Source: an uncultured Acholeplasmataceae bacterium
Lineage (GTDB): Bacteria; Bacillota_I; Bacilli_A; RF39; UBA660
NCBI GenBank assembly: GCA_905203475.1
Contig: CAJKWD010000031.1
Span: 1 to 13,385, forward strand
Length of the DNA: 13,385 nt
Reading direction: 5' to 3'
Shown piece by piece: positions 6,907-13,385 of the stretch. The stretch's first letter is position 1. Every line of letters starts with the position of its first letter. Position numbers and translations under genes: made by a program. The notes beneath the pieces are model-generated. The model worked only from the letters and a program-made list of their open reading frames with translations, had not been told where the DNA came from and did not search any database.

Positions 6907-7416
6907 TCACTTATCTAAATAAGTTCTAATCGCTGTAATCATATCAAGAGTAATCACTTGATTCATATCATTATTCGGAATATTCTTTTCCAATATCTCA
7001 ATAGCAGAATTTAATGGAATCTTTTCTAATTTAAAATTACCCTGCTTTTCATGTTCAGTATAATGTACTTTTGATAAATCTGGTTCTTTATTTGTTTCAA
7101 TCAAATAATAATAAATTTCTGCTTTTCTATTTTTTCCTTGTTCTGGCCAATCTTTATTCATATATGCGATTTTCAAAAAAGGATGTTTTATTTCATGATG
7201 ATTGAGTTCTATTCCTGTTTCTTCCAAAACTTCTCTTTTTAAACAATCTTCAAATGATTCTCCTTGTTCTAGATGTCCACCAGGAAATTGATAAATTTGA
7301 TTCTCGTTTCCAAGAAGAATATCTTGTCCATTTATAATTAAAGCTTTTGTACGTACTACTGTTTCTGTAATATCTTCTTCTTTTAAATGATCTTGATTAT
7401 AAATGAGTTCTTTCAT
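6907..7416 (-). CDS. NUDIX hydrolase, substrate unknown
   Basis: NUDIX enzymes hydrolyse nucleoside diphosphates linked to another group, using Mg2+ held by the Nudix box. The 169-residue protein has a perfect box over residues 47-69 (G-x5-E-x7-REVLEETGI). The preceding strand QFPGGHLEQG is typical. The substrate cannot be read from the sequence. The C-terminal part (about 95-169) is acidic and lysine-rich and shows no second domain. The ATG has GGAG upstream, and the start lies 20 nt inside the end of the S66 peptidase gene, so the two are probably translationally coupled. Candidates suggested by context are oxidised nucleotides, ADP-ribose-type compounds, or Ap4A and related by-products of aminoacyl-tRNA synthetases; none is proven. 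Confidence 0.93.
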   Translation of the reverse strand: MKELIYNQDHLKEEDITETVVRTKALIINGQDILLGNENQIYQFPGGHLEQGESFEDCLKREVLEETGIELNHHEIKHPFLKIAYMNKDWPEQGKNRKAEIYYYLIETNKEPDLSKVHYTEHEKQGNFKLEKIPLNSAIEILEKNIPNNDMNQVITLDMITAIRTYLDK

Positions 7417-8461
7417 ATACTTTCTCCTTCATTGGTCTTTCCATAAATATAATCTGCTTTTCATCTAAATCTATTTTTACTTTTAATCCGAATGGCAAAA
7501 TACACATTGGTGCAGTATGTCCAAAATTTACATTGTATAAGATTGGTAAATCTGGACGATGTGCTTCCTCAGAAATTAATTTCTTATATACTTCTTTATA
7601 TTCTTCATAATAAGTTTCATTTTGTGGCTTTCCAATCATAATACCAGAAATTTCATCAATAATTCCTTGGGCAATTAGATTTCGTAAGTAATATTCAATA
7701 AAGTCTGGTGCCACTTCATCTTCACTTGTTTCTAAAAATAATATTTTATCTTTCCATTCTTCTTTAGATGGCCATATACTTGTTCCTATTATCATTGGAA
7801 AAACATCAAAACATCCACCCAGTAAATTCCCTTCTTCCATACCAGTTCCTTGTAATACTTCAAAGCCATGTGTTTCTTCATTCATTGTTCTAGCAATAGA
7901 ATCATAGTCAGCATTACACCAATCTAAAAATTCGCTTGTCCATTCTTTACTAGATTCAATTGTAATATTTTCTTTATTTTCAAATAACACTTCCTGTATA
8001 TATTTTATGGTATAATCATGCATCTGTTTATTTTCTGCAAATTCACACATCACACATGGTCCATAAAATGATTCTACTCCAGCATGATACATCATGAAAT
8101 GATTCACGGTTGTATCAGAATATCCCATAAATATTTTTGGATTTTGTTTTATAATATCAAAGTTGATATATGGTAATAAGCGGATTGTATCTACTCCTCC
8201 GATATTACATATAATTGCTTTAATATTTGGATTCTGAATAGCATCCATAAAATCTTTAGCTCTCATTTCAGGATGTTGATACACGTATTCACTTCCTTTT
8301 AAAGCATTAGGCATTGTGACTACATGTAATCCAAATTGTTCTTCTAATCTTTTCTTACCTAGTTCATAACGATGACGAAATAATTCATCTCCCGCGGTAC
8401 CGCTAGATAGACTAACAATTGCTACAGTATCTCCTCTTTGTAACTTTTCTGGCTTAATCAT
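7397..8461 (-). CDS. S66 family serine peptidase (MccF / LD-carboxypeptidase type)
   Basis: S66 enzymes are cytoplasmic serine hydrolases. LdcA removes the terminal D-Ala from muropeptide tetrapeptides, while MccF cleaves the amide bond in processed microcin C and related aminoacyl-nucleotides. In this 354-residue protein the triad appears as Ser115 (FMGYSDTT), Glu244 (FLETSED) and His315 (NFGHTAP). The spacing is close to that of MccF (Ser118, Glu243, His311 from memory). NIGGVDTIRLLPYIN (86-100) is also a family landmark. No signal peptide is present. I chose the ATG at 8461 because GAGGTG lies 5 nt upstream; a longer frame from 8509 has no such site. It follows trpS after 51 nt and overlaps the NUDIX gene. 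Its place behind a tRNA synthetase favours an MccF-like role over wall recycling, but this is inference. Confidence 0.9.
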   Translation of the reverse strand: MIKPEKLQRGDTVAIVSLSSGTAGDELFRHRYELGKKRLEEQFGLHVVTMPNALKGSEYVYQHPEMRAKDFMDAIQNPNIKAIICNIGGVDTIRLLPYINFDIIKQNPKIFMGYSDTTVNHFMMYHAGVESFYGPCVMCEFAENKQMHDYTIKYIQEVLFENKENITIESSKEWTSEFLDWCNADYDSIARTMNEETHGFEVLQGTGMEEGNLLGGCFDVFPMIIGTSIWPSKEEWKDKILFLETSEDEVAPDFIEYYLRNLIAQGIIDEISGIMIGKPQNETYYEEYKEVYKKLISEEAHRPDLPILYNVNFGHTAPMCILPFGLKVKIDLDEKQIIFMERPMKEKVYERTHL

Positions 8462-8512
8462 ATTAACACCTCTTCTCTTATTGCAACCATTGTAACGTTT
8501 TTTAAACACAAA

Positions 8513-9619
8513 TTAACTCTCTAGTCCATCAGAAGATTGATATTTATGAATATGTTGATTGATTAACTCTAAATCTTCAAAATAGTTAATTCCCATGACT
8601 TTTTTTACTTCTCCCATCTTTTTCGCAGCAACTGCTCTGGCTTTTTCACTTCCCTGTTGTAGTATCTTATACACTTCTGGAATACATTTTTCATATTGCT
8701 TTCTTCTTGCACGAATAGGTTCCAATTCTTCTTGAATAATAGAATTAAGAAATTTCTTAATTTTAACATCTCCTAAACCACCATGTTGATAATGAGCTTT
8801 TAATTCATCCAAATTACGATATTCTGGCAAATACTTTTTAAAATGTTCATCAGTACATAAAGCATCTAGGTATATAAATACTGGATTACCTTCAACTTTT
8901 CCCGGGTCTTCTATTTTTAAATGTCCTGGATCAGTAAACATCCCCATAACTTTCTTTTGAATTACTTCTGGTTCATCAGAAAGATAAATACAATTATCTA
9001 AAGATTTACTCATTTTTGCTTTACCATCTAATCCCGGTAATCTACTACAAGTATCATTATCAGGTAATAATGCTTGTGGCTCAACTAATGTGTTTCCATA
9101 TAAATGATTAAAACTTCTAACTATTTCTCTTGTCTGTTCAATCATAGGTAATTGATCATCACCTACTGGAATGATGTTAGCATCAAAAGCAGTAATATCT
9201 GCTGCTTGACTTACTGGATAAATCAGAAATCCAGCAGGAATACTTGTTTCAAAATTTCTTAATTTTATTTCTTCCTTAACAGTTGGATTACGCTGTAATC
9301 TCGATAACGTGACTAAATTTAAATAATAAAATGTCAATTCACATAATTCCGGTATTTGTGATTGCACAAATATTATACTTTTAGTAGGATCAATTCCACA
9401 AGCTAAATAATCTAATGCAACTTCTATTACATTTTGTCTAATTTTTTCTGGATTATGTGCATTATCTGAAAATGCTTGTGAATCGGCAATTTCAATATAA
9501 ATTTCAGAATATTTACCAGAGTTTTGTAATTCTACTCTTCGTTTTAATGAACCAAGATAATGTCCTAAGTGCAATCTACCTGTTGGTCTATCTCCTGTCA
9601 AAATAATATTTTTTTTCAT
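8513..9619 (-). CDS. trpS: Tryptophanyl-tRNA synthetase, TrpRS II-like
   Basis: This class I synthetase charges tRNA-Trp. The 368-residue protein carries the HIGH-type motif HLGH (17-20) in GDRPTGRLHLGHYLGSL and KMSKS at 202-206. Further landmarks are SQAADITAFDA (137-147) and PVGDDQLPMIEQTRE (151-165). The GDRPTG start, the VALDYLACGID segment and LQRNPTVKEE match the branch that I recall from Deinococcus TrpRS II rather than the usual TrpRS I of Bacillus. Some members of that branch tolerate the inhibitor indolmycin (known for the branch, not shown here). I chose the ATG at 9619, with AGAGGA upstream. An in-frame TTG at 9652 would add 11 residues but has no ribosome binding site and lies inside the preceding truncated gene. 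No T-box motif was found upstream. Whether this is the only TrpRS of the cell cannot be seen here. Confidence 0.96.
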   Translation of the reverse strand: MKKNIILTGDRPTGRLHLGHYLGSLKRRVELQNSGKYSEIYIEIADSQAFSDNAHNPEKIRQNVIEVALDYLACGIDPTKSIIFVQSQIPELCELTFYYLNLVTLSRLQRNPTVKEEIKLRNFETSIPAGFLIYPVSQAADITAFDANIIPVGDDQLPMIEQTREIVRSFNHLYGNTLVEPQALLPDNDTCSRLPGLDGKAKMSKSLDNCIYLSDEPEVIQKKVMGMFTDPGHLKIEDPGKVEGNPVFIYLDALCTDEHFKKYLPEYRNLDELKAHYQHGGLGDVKIKKFLNSIIQEELEPIRARRKQYEKCIPEVYKILQQGSEKARAVAAKKMGEVKKVMGINYFEDLELINQHIHKYQSSDGLES

Positions 9620-9767
9620 AACAATCCTCTTTCTTCTTTCTGTAAGCGTCAAACGCTTCCGTTACTTCTCCATATAATAAGCAAAATTCTTTCTCTACAT
9701 TTGTAGTATTAAACCCTTTATTTAATTTGTTTTGCCAAACTTCTTTTTGAACCTGTTTTAAGCTCAT
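9588..9767 (-). pseudogene. Truncated 5' remnant of a MazG-like nucleotide pyrophosphohydrolase gene
   Basis: A 59-codon frame begins at an ATG with an excellent AAGGAGG site 6 nt upstream and ends at TAG inside trpS, overlapping its start by 32 nt. Residues 1-48 (start MSLKQVQKEVWQNKLNKGFN, then VEKEFCLLYGEVTEAFDAYR at 24-43) look like the first half of small MazG-like proteins of Firmicutes. Those proteins continue with an EELADV-type segment that completes the metal site. Here the similarity stops near residue 48 (KKKED), and the last 11 residues (CYEKKYYFDRR) are simply trpS DNA read out of frame. The second half of the site is missing, so no activity is expected. It may still be translated and couple ribosomes to trpS. 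A short genuine leader peptide is an alternative. Family recognition is from memory. Confidence 0.6.
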
Positions 9768-9792
9768 GACATACCTCCTTCATTTGAAACAT

Positions 9793-9821
9793 ATTGTAGT
9801 AATTTTTAACAGCAAATTAAA
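9793..9821 (-). promoter_or_regulatory. Possible promoter of the mazG remnant-trpS operon
   Basis: On the minus strand TTTAAT (9816-9821) and TACAAT (9793-9798) are 17 bp apart. The -10 is good and the -35 weak. An overlapping alternative (TTGCTG, 16 bp, TATGTT) is equally weak. Some promoter is plausible in this 122-nt gap, but read-through from argS is also possible. Confidence 0.35.
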
Positions 9822-9829
9822 ATATTCTT

Positions 9830-9846
9830 AGTTATTCAAAATAACT
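9830..9846. repeat. AT-rich inverted repeat, possible weak terminator of argS
   Basis: A 7-bp perfect stem (AGTTATT / AATAACT) with a 3-nt loop lies 44 nt past the argS stop codon. On the minus strand it is followed by AAGAATATTTT, not a clean T-run, so terminator function is doubtful. No better terminator is visible between argS and the next gene. Confidence 0.3.
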
Positions 9847-9889
9847 TCATCTACCTAAAATCTTTATCACCATTATTCCATGTTAACAA

Positions 9890-11575
9890 CTAAATTTTAT
9901 CAATTAATTTCATTCCTAAAACTTTCATACCATTTGCCAAAACAATTTGTATAGCATTTAGTAAAGCAAGTCTTGATATCTTAGTATTTTCATCTGTTTC
10001 TGTTAAAATTGGTACATTTTCATAATACTTAGAAAATTTCTGTGCTAAATTATATAAATAAGTTGTAATAATCACTGATTCCTTTGTATGAAATGCAGTA
10101 TCAATCACTTCTGGAAAATCATATAAACTGTTAATTAAAGAATGCTCTATTTCAGTATCTAATTGATAGTTTTGAATATCATGATACTGACAATTTGCTT
10201 TCTTTAATATAGAATTAATTCTTACATAACTATATAAAAGATAAATCGCTGAATTTCCTTGAAAGTCAGTTGCAGCCTCTAAATTAAAATTTACTGTTTT
10301 CTTTCTATTTACATTTAACATATTATATTTTATACATGATGCTGCTAAATCGGTTAATTGCTTATCAGATAAAATAGAACCTTTTTCTTGAAAAGTATTT
10401 GATAATTTTGTTTTTGCTTTTTCAATAAAGTCTTCTAATAAAACGACTTTCCCTTCTCTAGTAGCCATTTTATCGCCATTTAACAAAACAAAATCATAAG
10501 ATATTAATTGTGGAGCAGGATATCCCAAAATATCCAATACTGCTTGGATTTGCTTCATATATACTTCTTGATCCTCACCCAAAACAATGAAGTTATTCTC
10601 TCTATTTTTTTCTATTTTAGAAATTGTATATGCGATATCTCTAAGTGGATATAGTGATGTTTTATCTTCCCTTGTTAAAACTAAAACTGGAGACTTTGTA
10701 GGAATATCATATCCCGTTAAATCAACATATAATCTTCCATTTTCATCTTCATGCAATTTTCCTAACTGTTTTAATTGTTCTAAAATTTGATTGGTTTGAT
10801 TTCCAAAAACAAAATCAGATTCATGTGTAAAACAATTCCATTTAATATCCATCTTTTGGAATATTTCTTGTTGTCCTTTTATACAGATATCCGTTATCTT
10901 TCTAAATTTTTCTCTGACTTCCTGATTTCCATTTTCAAGTTCATGTAGATAGTAAAATATTTTTTCTTCGACACTTTTATCTTGCTTACTCATTTCATTA
11001 ATATCTATATATAACTTTAACATATCATGAAAATGAATCGTATTTATATTTCCTAGTTTTTCAACACCTACTAACAACATAGAAATTTGTTTTCCTATAT
11101 CATTAATAAAGTAATTGGCCTCTACATGATATCCTTCAAATTGATATAAGCGAACAAGGAAATCACCAATAATACTATTTCTTGTCCTACCAATATGGGG
11201 AGAAGCATTCGGATTAATAGAAGTATGTTCAATTAATAAATCTTTTCCAACACCAACATTACTAGAACCATATTGATTTGTTTTCTCTTGAATTTCATCT
11301 AATGTTTCTTGTGCTAAAAATTTTTTATTCACTTTAAAATTCAAATATGGTCCGATTACTTGCATTTCTGAAATAATATCATGATCCAAACTAAGCTTTC
11401 CTTTCAAATATTCAGCTTTATCATGAGGATTTTTTAAATCAGCTATACTTAAGTTAAAACAAGGTAATGCATAATCTCCCATTTCTTCTTTTGGAGGTCG
11501 CACAATATCTACTTGAGCTAACTCAATTCCTAATTTTGAAATTTCTTCTTTGACATATTTCTTAAAATTGAACAT
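9890..11575 (-). CDS. argS: Arginyl-tRNA synthetase
   Basis: This class I synthetase charges tRNA-Arg. The 561-residue protein begins with an ArgRS N-terminal additional domain (about 1-90). The catalytic core holds the HIGH-type motif as HIGR (127-130) in NPNASPHIGRTRNSIIGDFL, so the last His is Arg. The following EANYFINDIGKQ resembles archaeal-type ArgRS sequences. The KMSKS position reads MATREGK, as in many ArgRS enzymes that lack a canonical KMSKS. A helical DALR anticodon-binding domain fills about 445-561 and ends VLGMKLIDKI. The ATG has AGGTGGTGAT upstream. The gap to rel is only 26 nt without a promoter or hairpin, so argS is co-transcribed with rel and subject to the leader at 13062-13234. 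The downstream terminator is weak or absent. Confidence 0.95.
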   Translation of the reverse strand: MFNFKKYVKEEISKLGIELAQVDIVRPPKEEMGDYALPCFNLSIADLKNPHDKAEYLKGKLSLDHDIISEMQVIGPYLNFKVNKKFLAQETLDEIQEKTNQYGSSNVGVGKDLLIEHTSINPNASPHIGRTRNSIIGDFLVRLYQFEGYHVEANYFINDIGKQISMLLVGVEKLGNINTIHFHDMLKLYIDINEMSKQDKSVEEKIFYYLHELENGNQEVREKFRKITDICIKGQQEIFQKMDIKWNCFTHESDFVFGNQTNQILEQLKQLGKLHEDENGRLYVDLTGYDIPTKSPVLVLTREDKTSLYPLRDIAYTISKIEKNRENNFIVLGEDQEVYMKQIQAVLDILGYPAPQLISYDFVLLNGDKMATREGKVVLLEDFIEKAKTKLSNTFQEKGSILSDKQLTDLAASCIKYNMLNVNRKKTVNFNLEAATDFQGNSAIYLLYSYVRINSILKKANCQYHDIQNYQLDTEIEHSLINSLYDFPEVIDTAFHTKESVIITTYLYNLAQKFSKYYENVPILTETDENTKISRLALLNAIQIVLANGMKVLGMKLIDKI

Positions 11576-11601
11576 CTAATCACCACCTTTACTTTATCTT
11601 T

Positions 11602-13041
11602 TTACCTTCTTTTAAATTCTCTTATCTTTCTCTTTGCCTTCGTTGTCTTCACTTTATCAATCCATTCTTCTCTAGGCCCATAAGATAAAATATCTGTAAT
11701 AATTCTCACCCGATCTTTATTATGTAGTACATAATCCACATCTACTGGTTTATCATTCACAACTGCCCCTACCATAGTATTTCCTATATCAGAATGAATT
11801 TTATATGCGAAATCAATCGCAGTAGCTCCTTTTGGTAATTCAATAATATCTCCTTTTGTTGTATACACATAAATCTTATCAGCAAATAATTCTGATTTCA
11901 CTTGTCTTACAAATTCTTGATTATCTGCAAACACATGATTTATTTCTACAAGTGATTTAAAGAATTGATATTTATTTTTTAAATCTTCCTGCATAACTTC
12001 TCTGGCATTCCCTTTATTGATATTCCAATAAGCACTTAGTCCAAATGAAGCAATTTGATCCATATCAAATGTACGAATTTGTGTTTGAACTAATCTATCA
12101 TTTTCACCAAATACAGTTGTATGAATAGAACGATACATATTTGTTTTAGGATTAAATATATAATCTTTAAATTTATCATTCAATGGATGATACTTTGAAT
12201 GTACTAATCCAAGTGTTTGATAACAATTTGCAATATCATCAACCATTACCTTTAAAGCAAGTAAATCATGAATATCAGAGAGCTTATATCCTGATTCGAG
12301 TTTCTTATATATTCCATATATATTCTTAGTTCTCATCTTAATATGATGAGGAATATCTTTGTCTGTTAATATTCCATCAATGGTATATAACATTTCTTCT
12401 AAACATTGTTTACTATCACTTTTGATTTTTAATTGAATATCTTGTATTGCTTTATATTTATCTGGATATAAATATTGAAGTGATATATCTTCTAGCTCTG
12501 ATTTCATACGATAAGCTCCAATATAATAAGCAAGTGGGACAAAGATATCCATGGTTTCCATTGCATTTTCTTTTTGTTTAAATTCTGACTTGAATTGTAA
12601 TGTTCTCATATTATGCAAGCGATCAGCTAATTTAATAATAATGATACGAACATCCTCTGTAATTCCAGTAATTATCTTTCTCGTATTCGCCATATTTTGC
12701 GCTTGTTTGGAAGAAAAATTTAATTTACTGATTTTGGTAACACCTTCTACCAATTTTGCAACTGATGGATTAAAAAGTGTAGCAATGTCTTCATTTATGA
12801 TTTTAGTATCTTCTACTGTATCATGTAACAATCCTGCACATATCGTATCTTTATCCGCATTCATCTCAGCTAAAATATATGCGACATTTAATGGATGTGT
12901 AATATATGCTTCTCCACTTTGCCGATACTGTCCCTCATGCAGTAGTTTTGCAAATTCATAAGCTTTTTTAATTTCAGAAATGTCTTCTTTATCATACTTT
13001 TGTAACATGTTTGATAAATCATCCCAAGTAACTTCTTTCAT
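11602..13041 (-). CDS. rel: RelA/SpoT-family (p)ppGpp enzyme, intact hydrolase site, altered synthetase site, no C-terminal regulatory half
   Basis: Long RSH proteins make and degrade the alarmone (p)ppGpp. This one has 479 residues, against about 730 usually. The HD hydrolase domain (1-200) is complete: YITHP (His50), LLHDTVEDT (His73, Asp74, Glu77, Asp78) and LADRLHNMRTL (Asp140, Arg141, Asn144). In the synthetase domain (about 215-345) Asp259 and Tyr303 remain. However, the ExQIRT motif reads QTQIRT (Gln319 for the metal-binding Glu), DLLAxR ends in Lys264, and AHW is AYW (Tyr338). A TGS domain follows (388-450) with the conserved His in YKIHSDIG. The protein stops after KIREFKRR, so the zinc-finger and ACT/RRM domains are absent, with no frameshift remnant before argS. 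I infer a mainly hydrolytic enzyme. I chose the ATG at 13041, with GGGAGGTG 5 nt upstream. The frame extending to 13077 runs into the terminator hairpin. Confidence 0.93.
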   Translation of the reverse strand: MKEVTWDDLSNMLQKYDKEDISEIKKAYEFAKLLHEGQYRQSGEAYITHPLNVAYILAEMNADKDTICAGLLHDTVEDTKIINEDIATLFNPSVAKLVEGVTKISKLNFSSKQAQNMANTRKIITGITEDVRIIIIKLADRLHNMRTLQFKSEFKQKENAMETMDIFVPLAYYIGAYRMKSELEDISLQYLYPDKYKAIQDIQLKIKSDSKQCLEEMLYTIDGILTDKDIPHHIKMRTKNIYGIYKKLESGYKLSDIHDLLALKVMVDDIANCYQTLGLVHSKYHPLNDKFKDYIFNPKTNMYRSIHTTVFGENDRLVQTQIRTFDMDQIASFGLSAYWNINKGNAREVMQEDLKNKYQFFKSLVEINHVFADNQEFVRQVKSELFADKIYVYTTKGDIIELPKGATAIDFAYKIHSDIGNTMVGAVVNDKPVDVDYVLHNKDRVRIITDILSYGPREEWIDKVKTTKAKRKIREFKRR

Positions 13042-13061
13042 ATCTTCACCTCCCAAGATAC

Positions 13062-13110
13062 AAAAAAAGCACGACACAAATCCGAAACAGAATTATTGCC
13101 ATGCTTTTTT
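13062..13110 (-). terminator. Intrinsic terminator in the rel leader, probable attenuator
   Basis: On the minus strand AAAAAAGCATGGCA pairs with TGTCGTGCTTTTTT (arms 13097-13110 and 13063-13076; two G-U pairs). An inner AATTC / GGATT pairing extends the stem, which ends in seven Ts, six of them within the stem. The T-run stops 7 nt before the rel ribosome binding site (13047-13054). No promoter can fit between, so rel and argS transcripts must pass it. Confidence 0.8.
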
Positions 13111-13215
13111 CAAGACAGAGTGATTTAAGAGGTTGCAAAAACAAACCATGCAAAGAATGAATGATTTTATAATGCCATTTTTTAAAATTAATAATTGTTT
13201 GCTTATTGTTTCCAT
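13093..13215 (-). CDS. Candidate 40-residue leader or small membrane peptide upstream of rel
   Basis: A 40-codon frame starts at an ATG preceded by AGAGGT 6 nt upstream. The peptide starts METISKQLLILKNGIIKSF and has a hydrophobic centre (about 12-31, with three Cys), ending VLKKAWQ. It matches no family I know. Its last five codons (AAA AAA GCA TGG CA-) form the 5' arm of the terminator at 13062-13110, and its TAA lies in the loop. A ribosome finishing this frame would cover that arm and prevent the hairpin. Its ribosome binding site can in turn pair with a segment inside the frame. It could be a leader peptide for attenuation, a small toxin-like membrane peptide, or not translated at all. 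A longer frame from a GTG at 13287 overlaps the -35 box and has no ribosome binding site. Confidence 0.45.
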   Translation of the reverse strand: METISKQLLILKNGIIKSFILCMVCFCNLLNHSVLKKAWQ

Positions 13216-13234
13216 AAAAATACCTCTTTCACTC
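13118..13234 (-). promoter_or_regulatory. Long-range RNA stem masking the leader ribosome binding site
   Basis: In the transcript GAGUGAAAGAGGU (13222-13234), which contains the leader ORF ribosome binding site, pairs with ACCUCUU-AAA-UCACUC (13118-13133). The result is 13 base pairs with only a 3-nt AAA bulge, enclosing about 88 nt. The 3' arm ends 7 nt before the terminator stem. Both structures can exist together, giving a coherent off state. Confidence 0.55.
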
Positions 13235-13255
13235 CAAAAAATTATATTATCTATA

Positions 13256-13284
13256 AAATTACTACTTTGAAATAATCTTGTCAA
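13256..13284 (-). promoter_or_regulatory. Candidate promoter of the rel-argS operon
   Basis: On the minus strand a perfect TTGACA (13279-13284) stands 17 bp from TAATTT (13256-13261), a weak -10. A perfect TATAAT lies at 13241-13246 but at the wrong distance. Either gives a start between about 13249 and 13234, upstream of or at the edge of the RNA stem. The remaining bases up to 13385 hold no gene I can support. Confidence 0.5.
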
Positions 13285-13385
13285 CACTTTTTTTGAAAAA
13301 TTACTATCATTTTTTTATGTTATACATCAAAGCAGAATAAAAAAATCTACAAAGTAAATTCCTGTATTTTTGAAAGTCTACTTTA

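Noticed and set aside
8462..8509. Longer N-terminus for the S66 peptidase
   Set aside because: GAGGTG lies 5 nt before the ATG at 8461, and the protein family begins about there. The extra basic residues look like translated leader.
9644..9658. Inverted repeat AAGCGT-CAA-ACGCTT upstream of trpS as a regulatory hairpin
   Set aside because: It is only 6 bp, has no T-run and lies inside the MazG-like coding remnant, where the repeated bases encode conserved residues (EAFDAY). Chance is the simpler explanation.
9768..9889. T-box leader before trpS (also considered before rel-argS)
   Set aside because: No AGGGTGGNACCGCG-like sequence and no specifier-type long stem followed by terminator were found in either region.
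13042..13077. N-terminal extension of Rel to 13077
   Set aside because: The extension (MSCFFCILGGED) is translated terminator sequence. GGGAGGTG directly before the ATG at 13041 fixes the start.
13339..13385. Possible terminator of a gene beyond the right edge (AAAGTA / TACTTT followed by seven Ts on the minus strand)
   Set aside because: The stem is only 6 bp with a 22-nt loop and is separated from the T-run by five bases. It may also be cut by the window edge, so it cannot be supported.

Overview
The window is low-GC DNA. Every gene I can support lies on the minus strand, so transcription runs from high to low coordinates. AT-rich codons, strong AGGAGG-type ribosome binding sites, short intergenic gaps and the gene content point to a Firmicute, probably a gut Bacilli/Erysipelotrichia-type lineage. 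That placement is inferred from style, not from a marker gene. I see no tRNA, rRNA, CRISPR array, insertion sequence or prophage gene.

Layout in the direction of transcription (right to left). (1) 13385-9890: a candidate promoter with a perfect TTGACA box, a leader with a 40-codon ORF and an intrinsic terminator, then a RelA/SpoT-family enzyme (rel) and argS. The terminator ends 7 nt before the rel ribosome binding site, so it must act as an attenuator or be read through. (2) 9821-6840: the 5' remnant of a MazG-like gene that runs into trpS (a TrpRS II-like enzyme), then an S66 (MccF/LD-carboxypeptidase) serine peptidase and a NUDIX hydrolase, closed by a good terminator. (3) 6837-1862: a promoter followed by two murE paralogues separated by mutY, then mraY and a terminator. 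This is a rearranged fragment of the division/cell-wall cluster. A hairpin with a U-tract contains the ribosome binding site of the second murE. (4) 1850-971: a single gene for a protein with the outline of an ABC ATPase but with its catalytic motifs lost. (5) 958-9: a single gene for an acidic, proline-rich, tail-anchored protein with a repeated short motif, closed by a strong terminator.

How the parts work together: MurE and MraY perform consecutive steps of peptidoglycan precursor synthesis (addition of the third amino acid, then transfer of the nucleotide-linked muramyl peptide to the lipid carrier). One MurE keeps the DNPR motif of meso-diaminopimelate enzymes. The other has DDLH there and SSQ for SSH, so it may use another amino acid. 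Rel and ArgS link alarmone metabolism with aminoacylation. Rel has an intact hydrolase site, a synthetase site with several key substitutions and no C-terminal regulatory half, so it may act mainly as a (p)ppGpp hydrolase. TrpRS, the MccF-like peptidase and the NUDIX enzyme form a compact block that could concern resistance to aminoacyl-nucleotide inhibitors, which is speculative.

The most interesting signals are the rel leader, the altered Rel, the truncated MazG-like gene in front of trpS, the dead ABC ATPase, the MurE pair and the hairpin over the murE start. All family names come from motif reading and memory; no searches were run.
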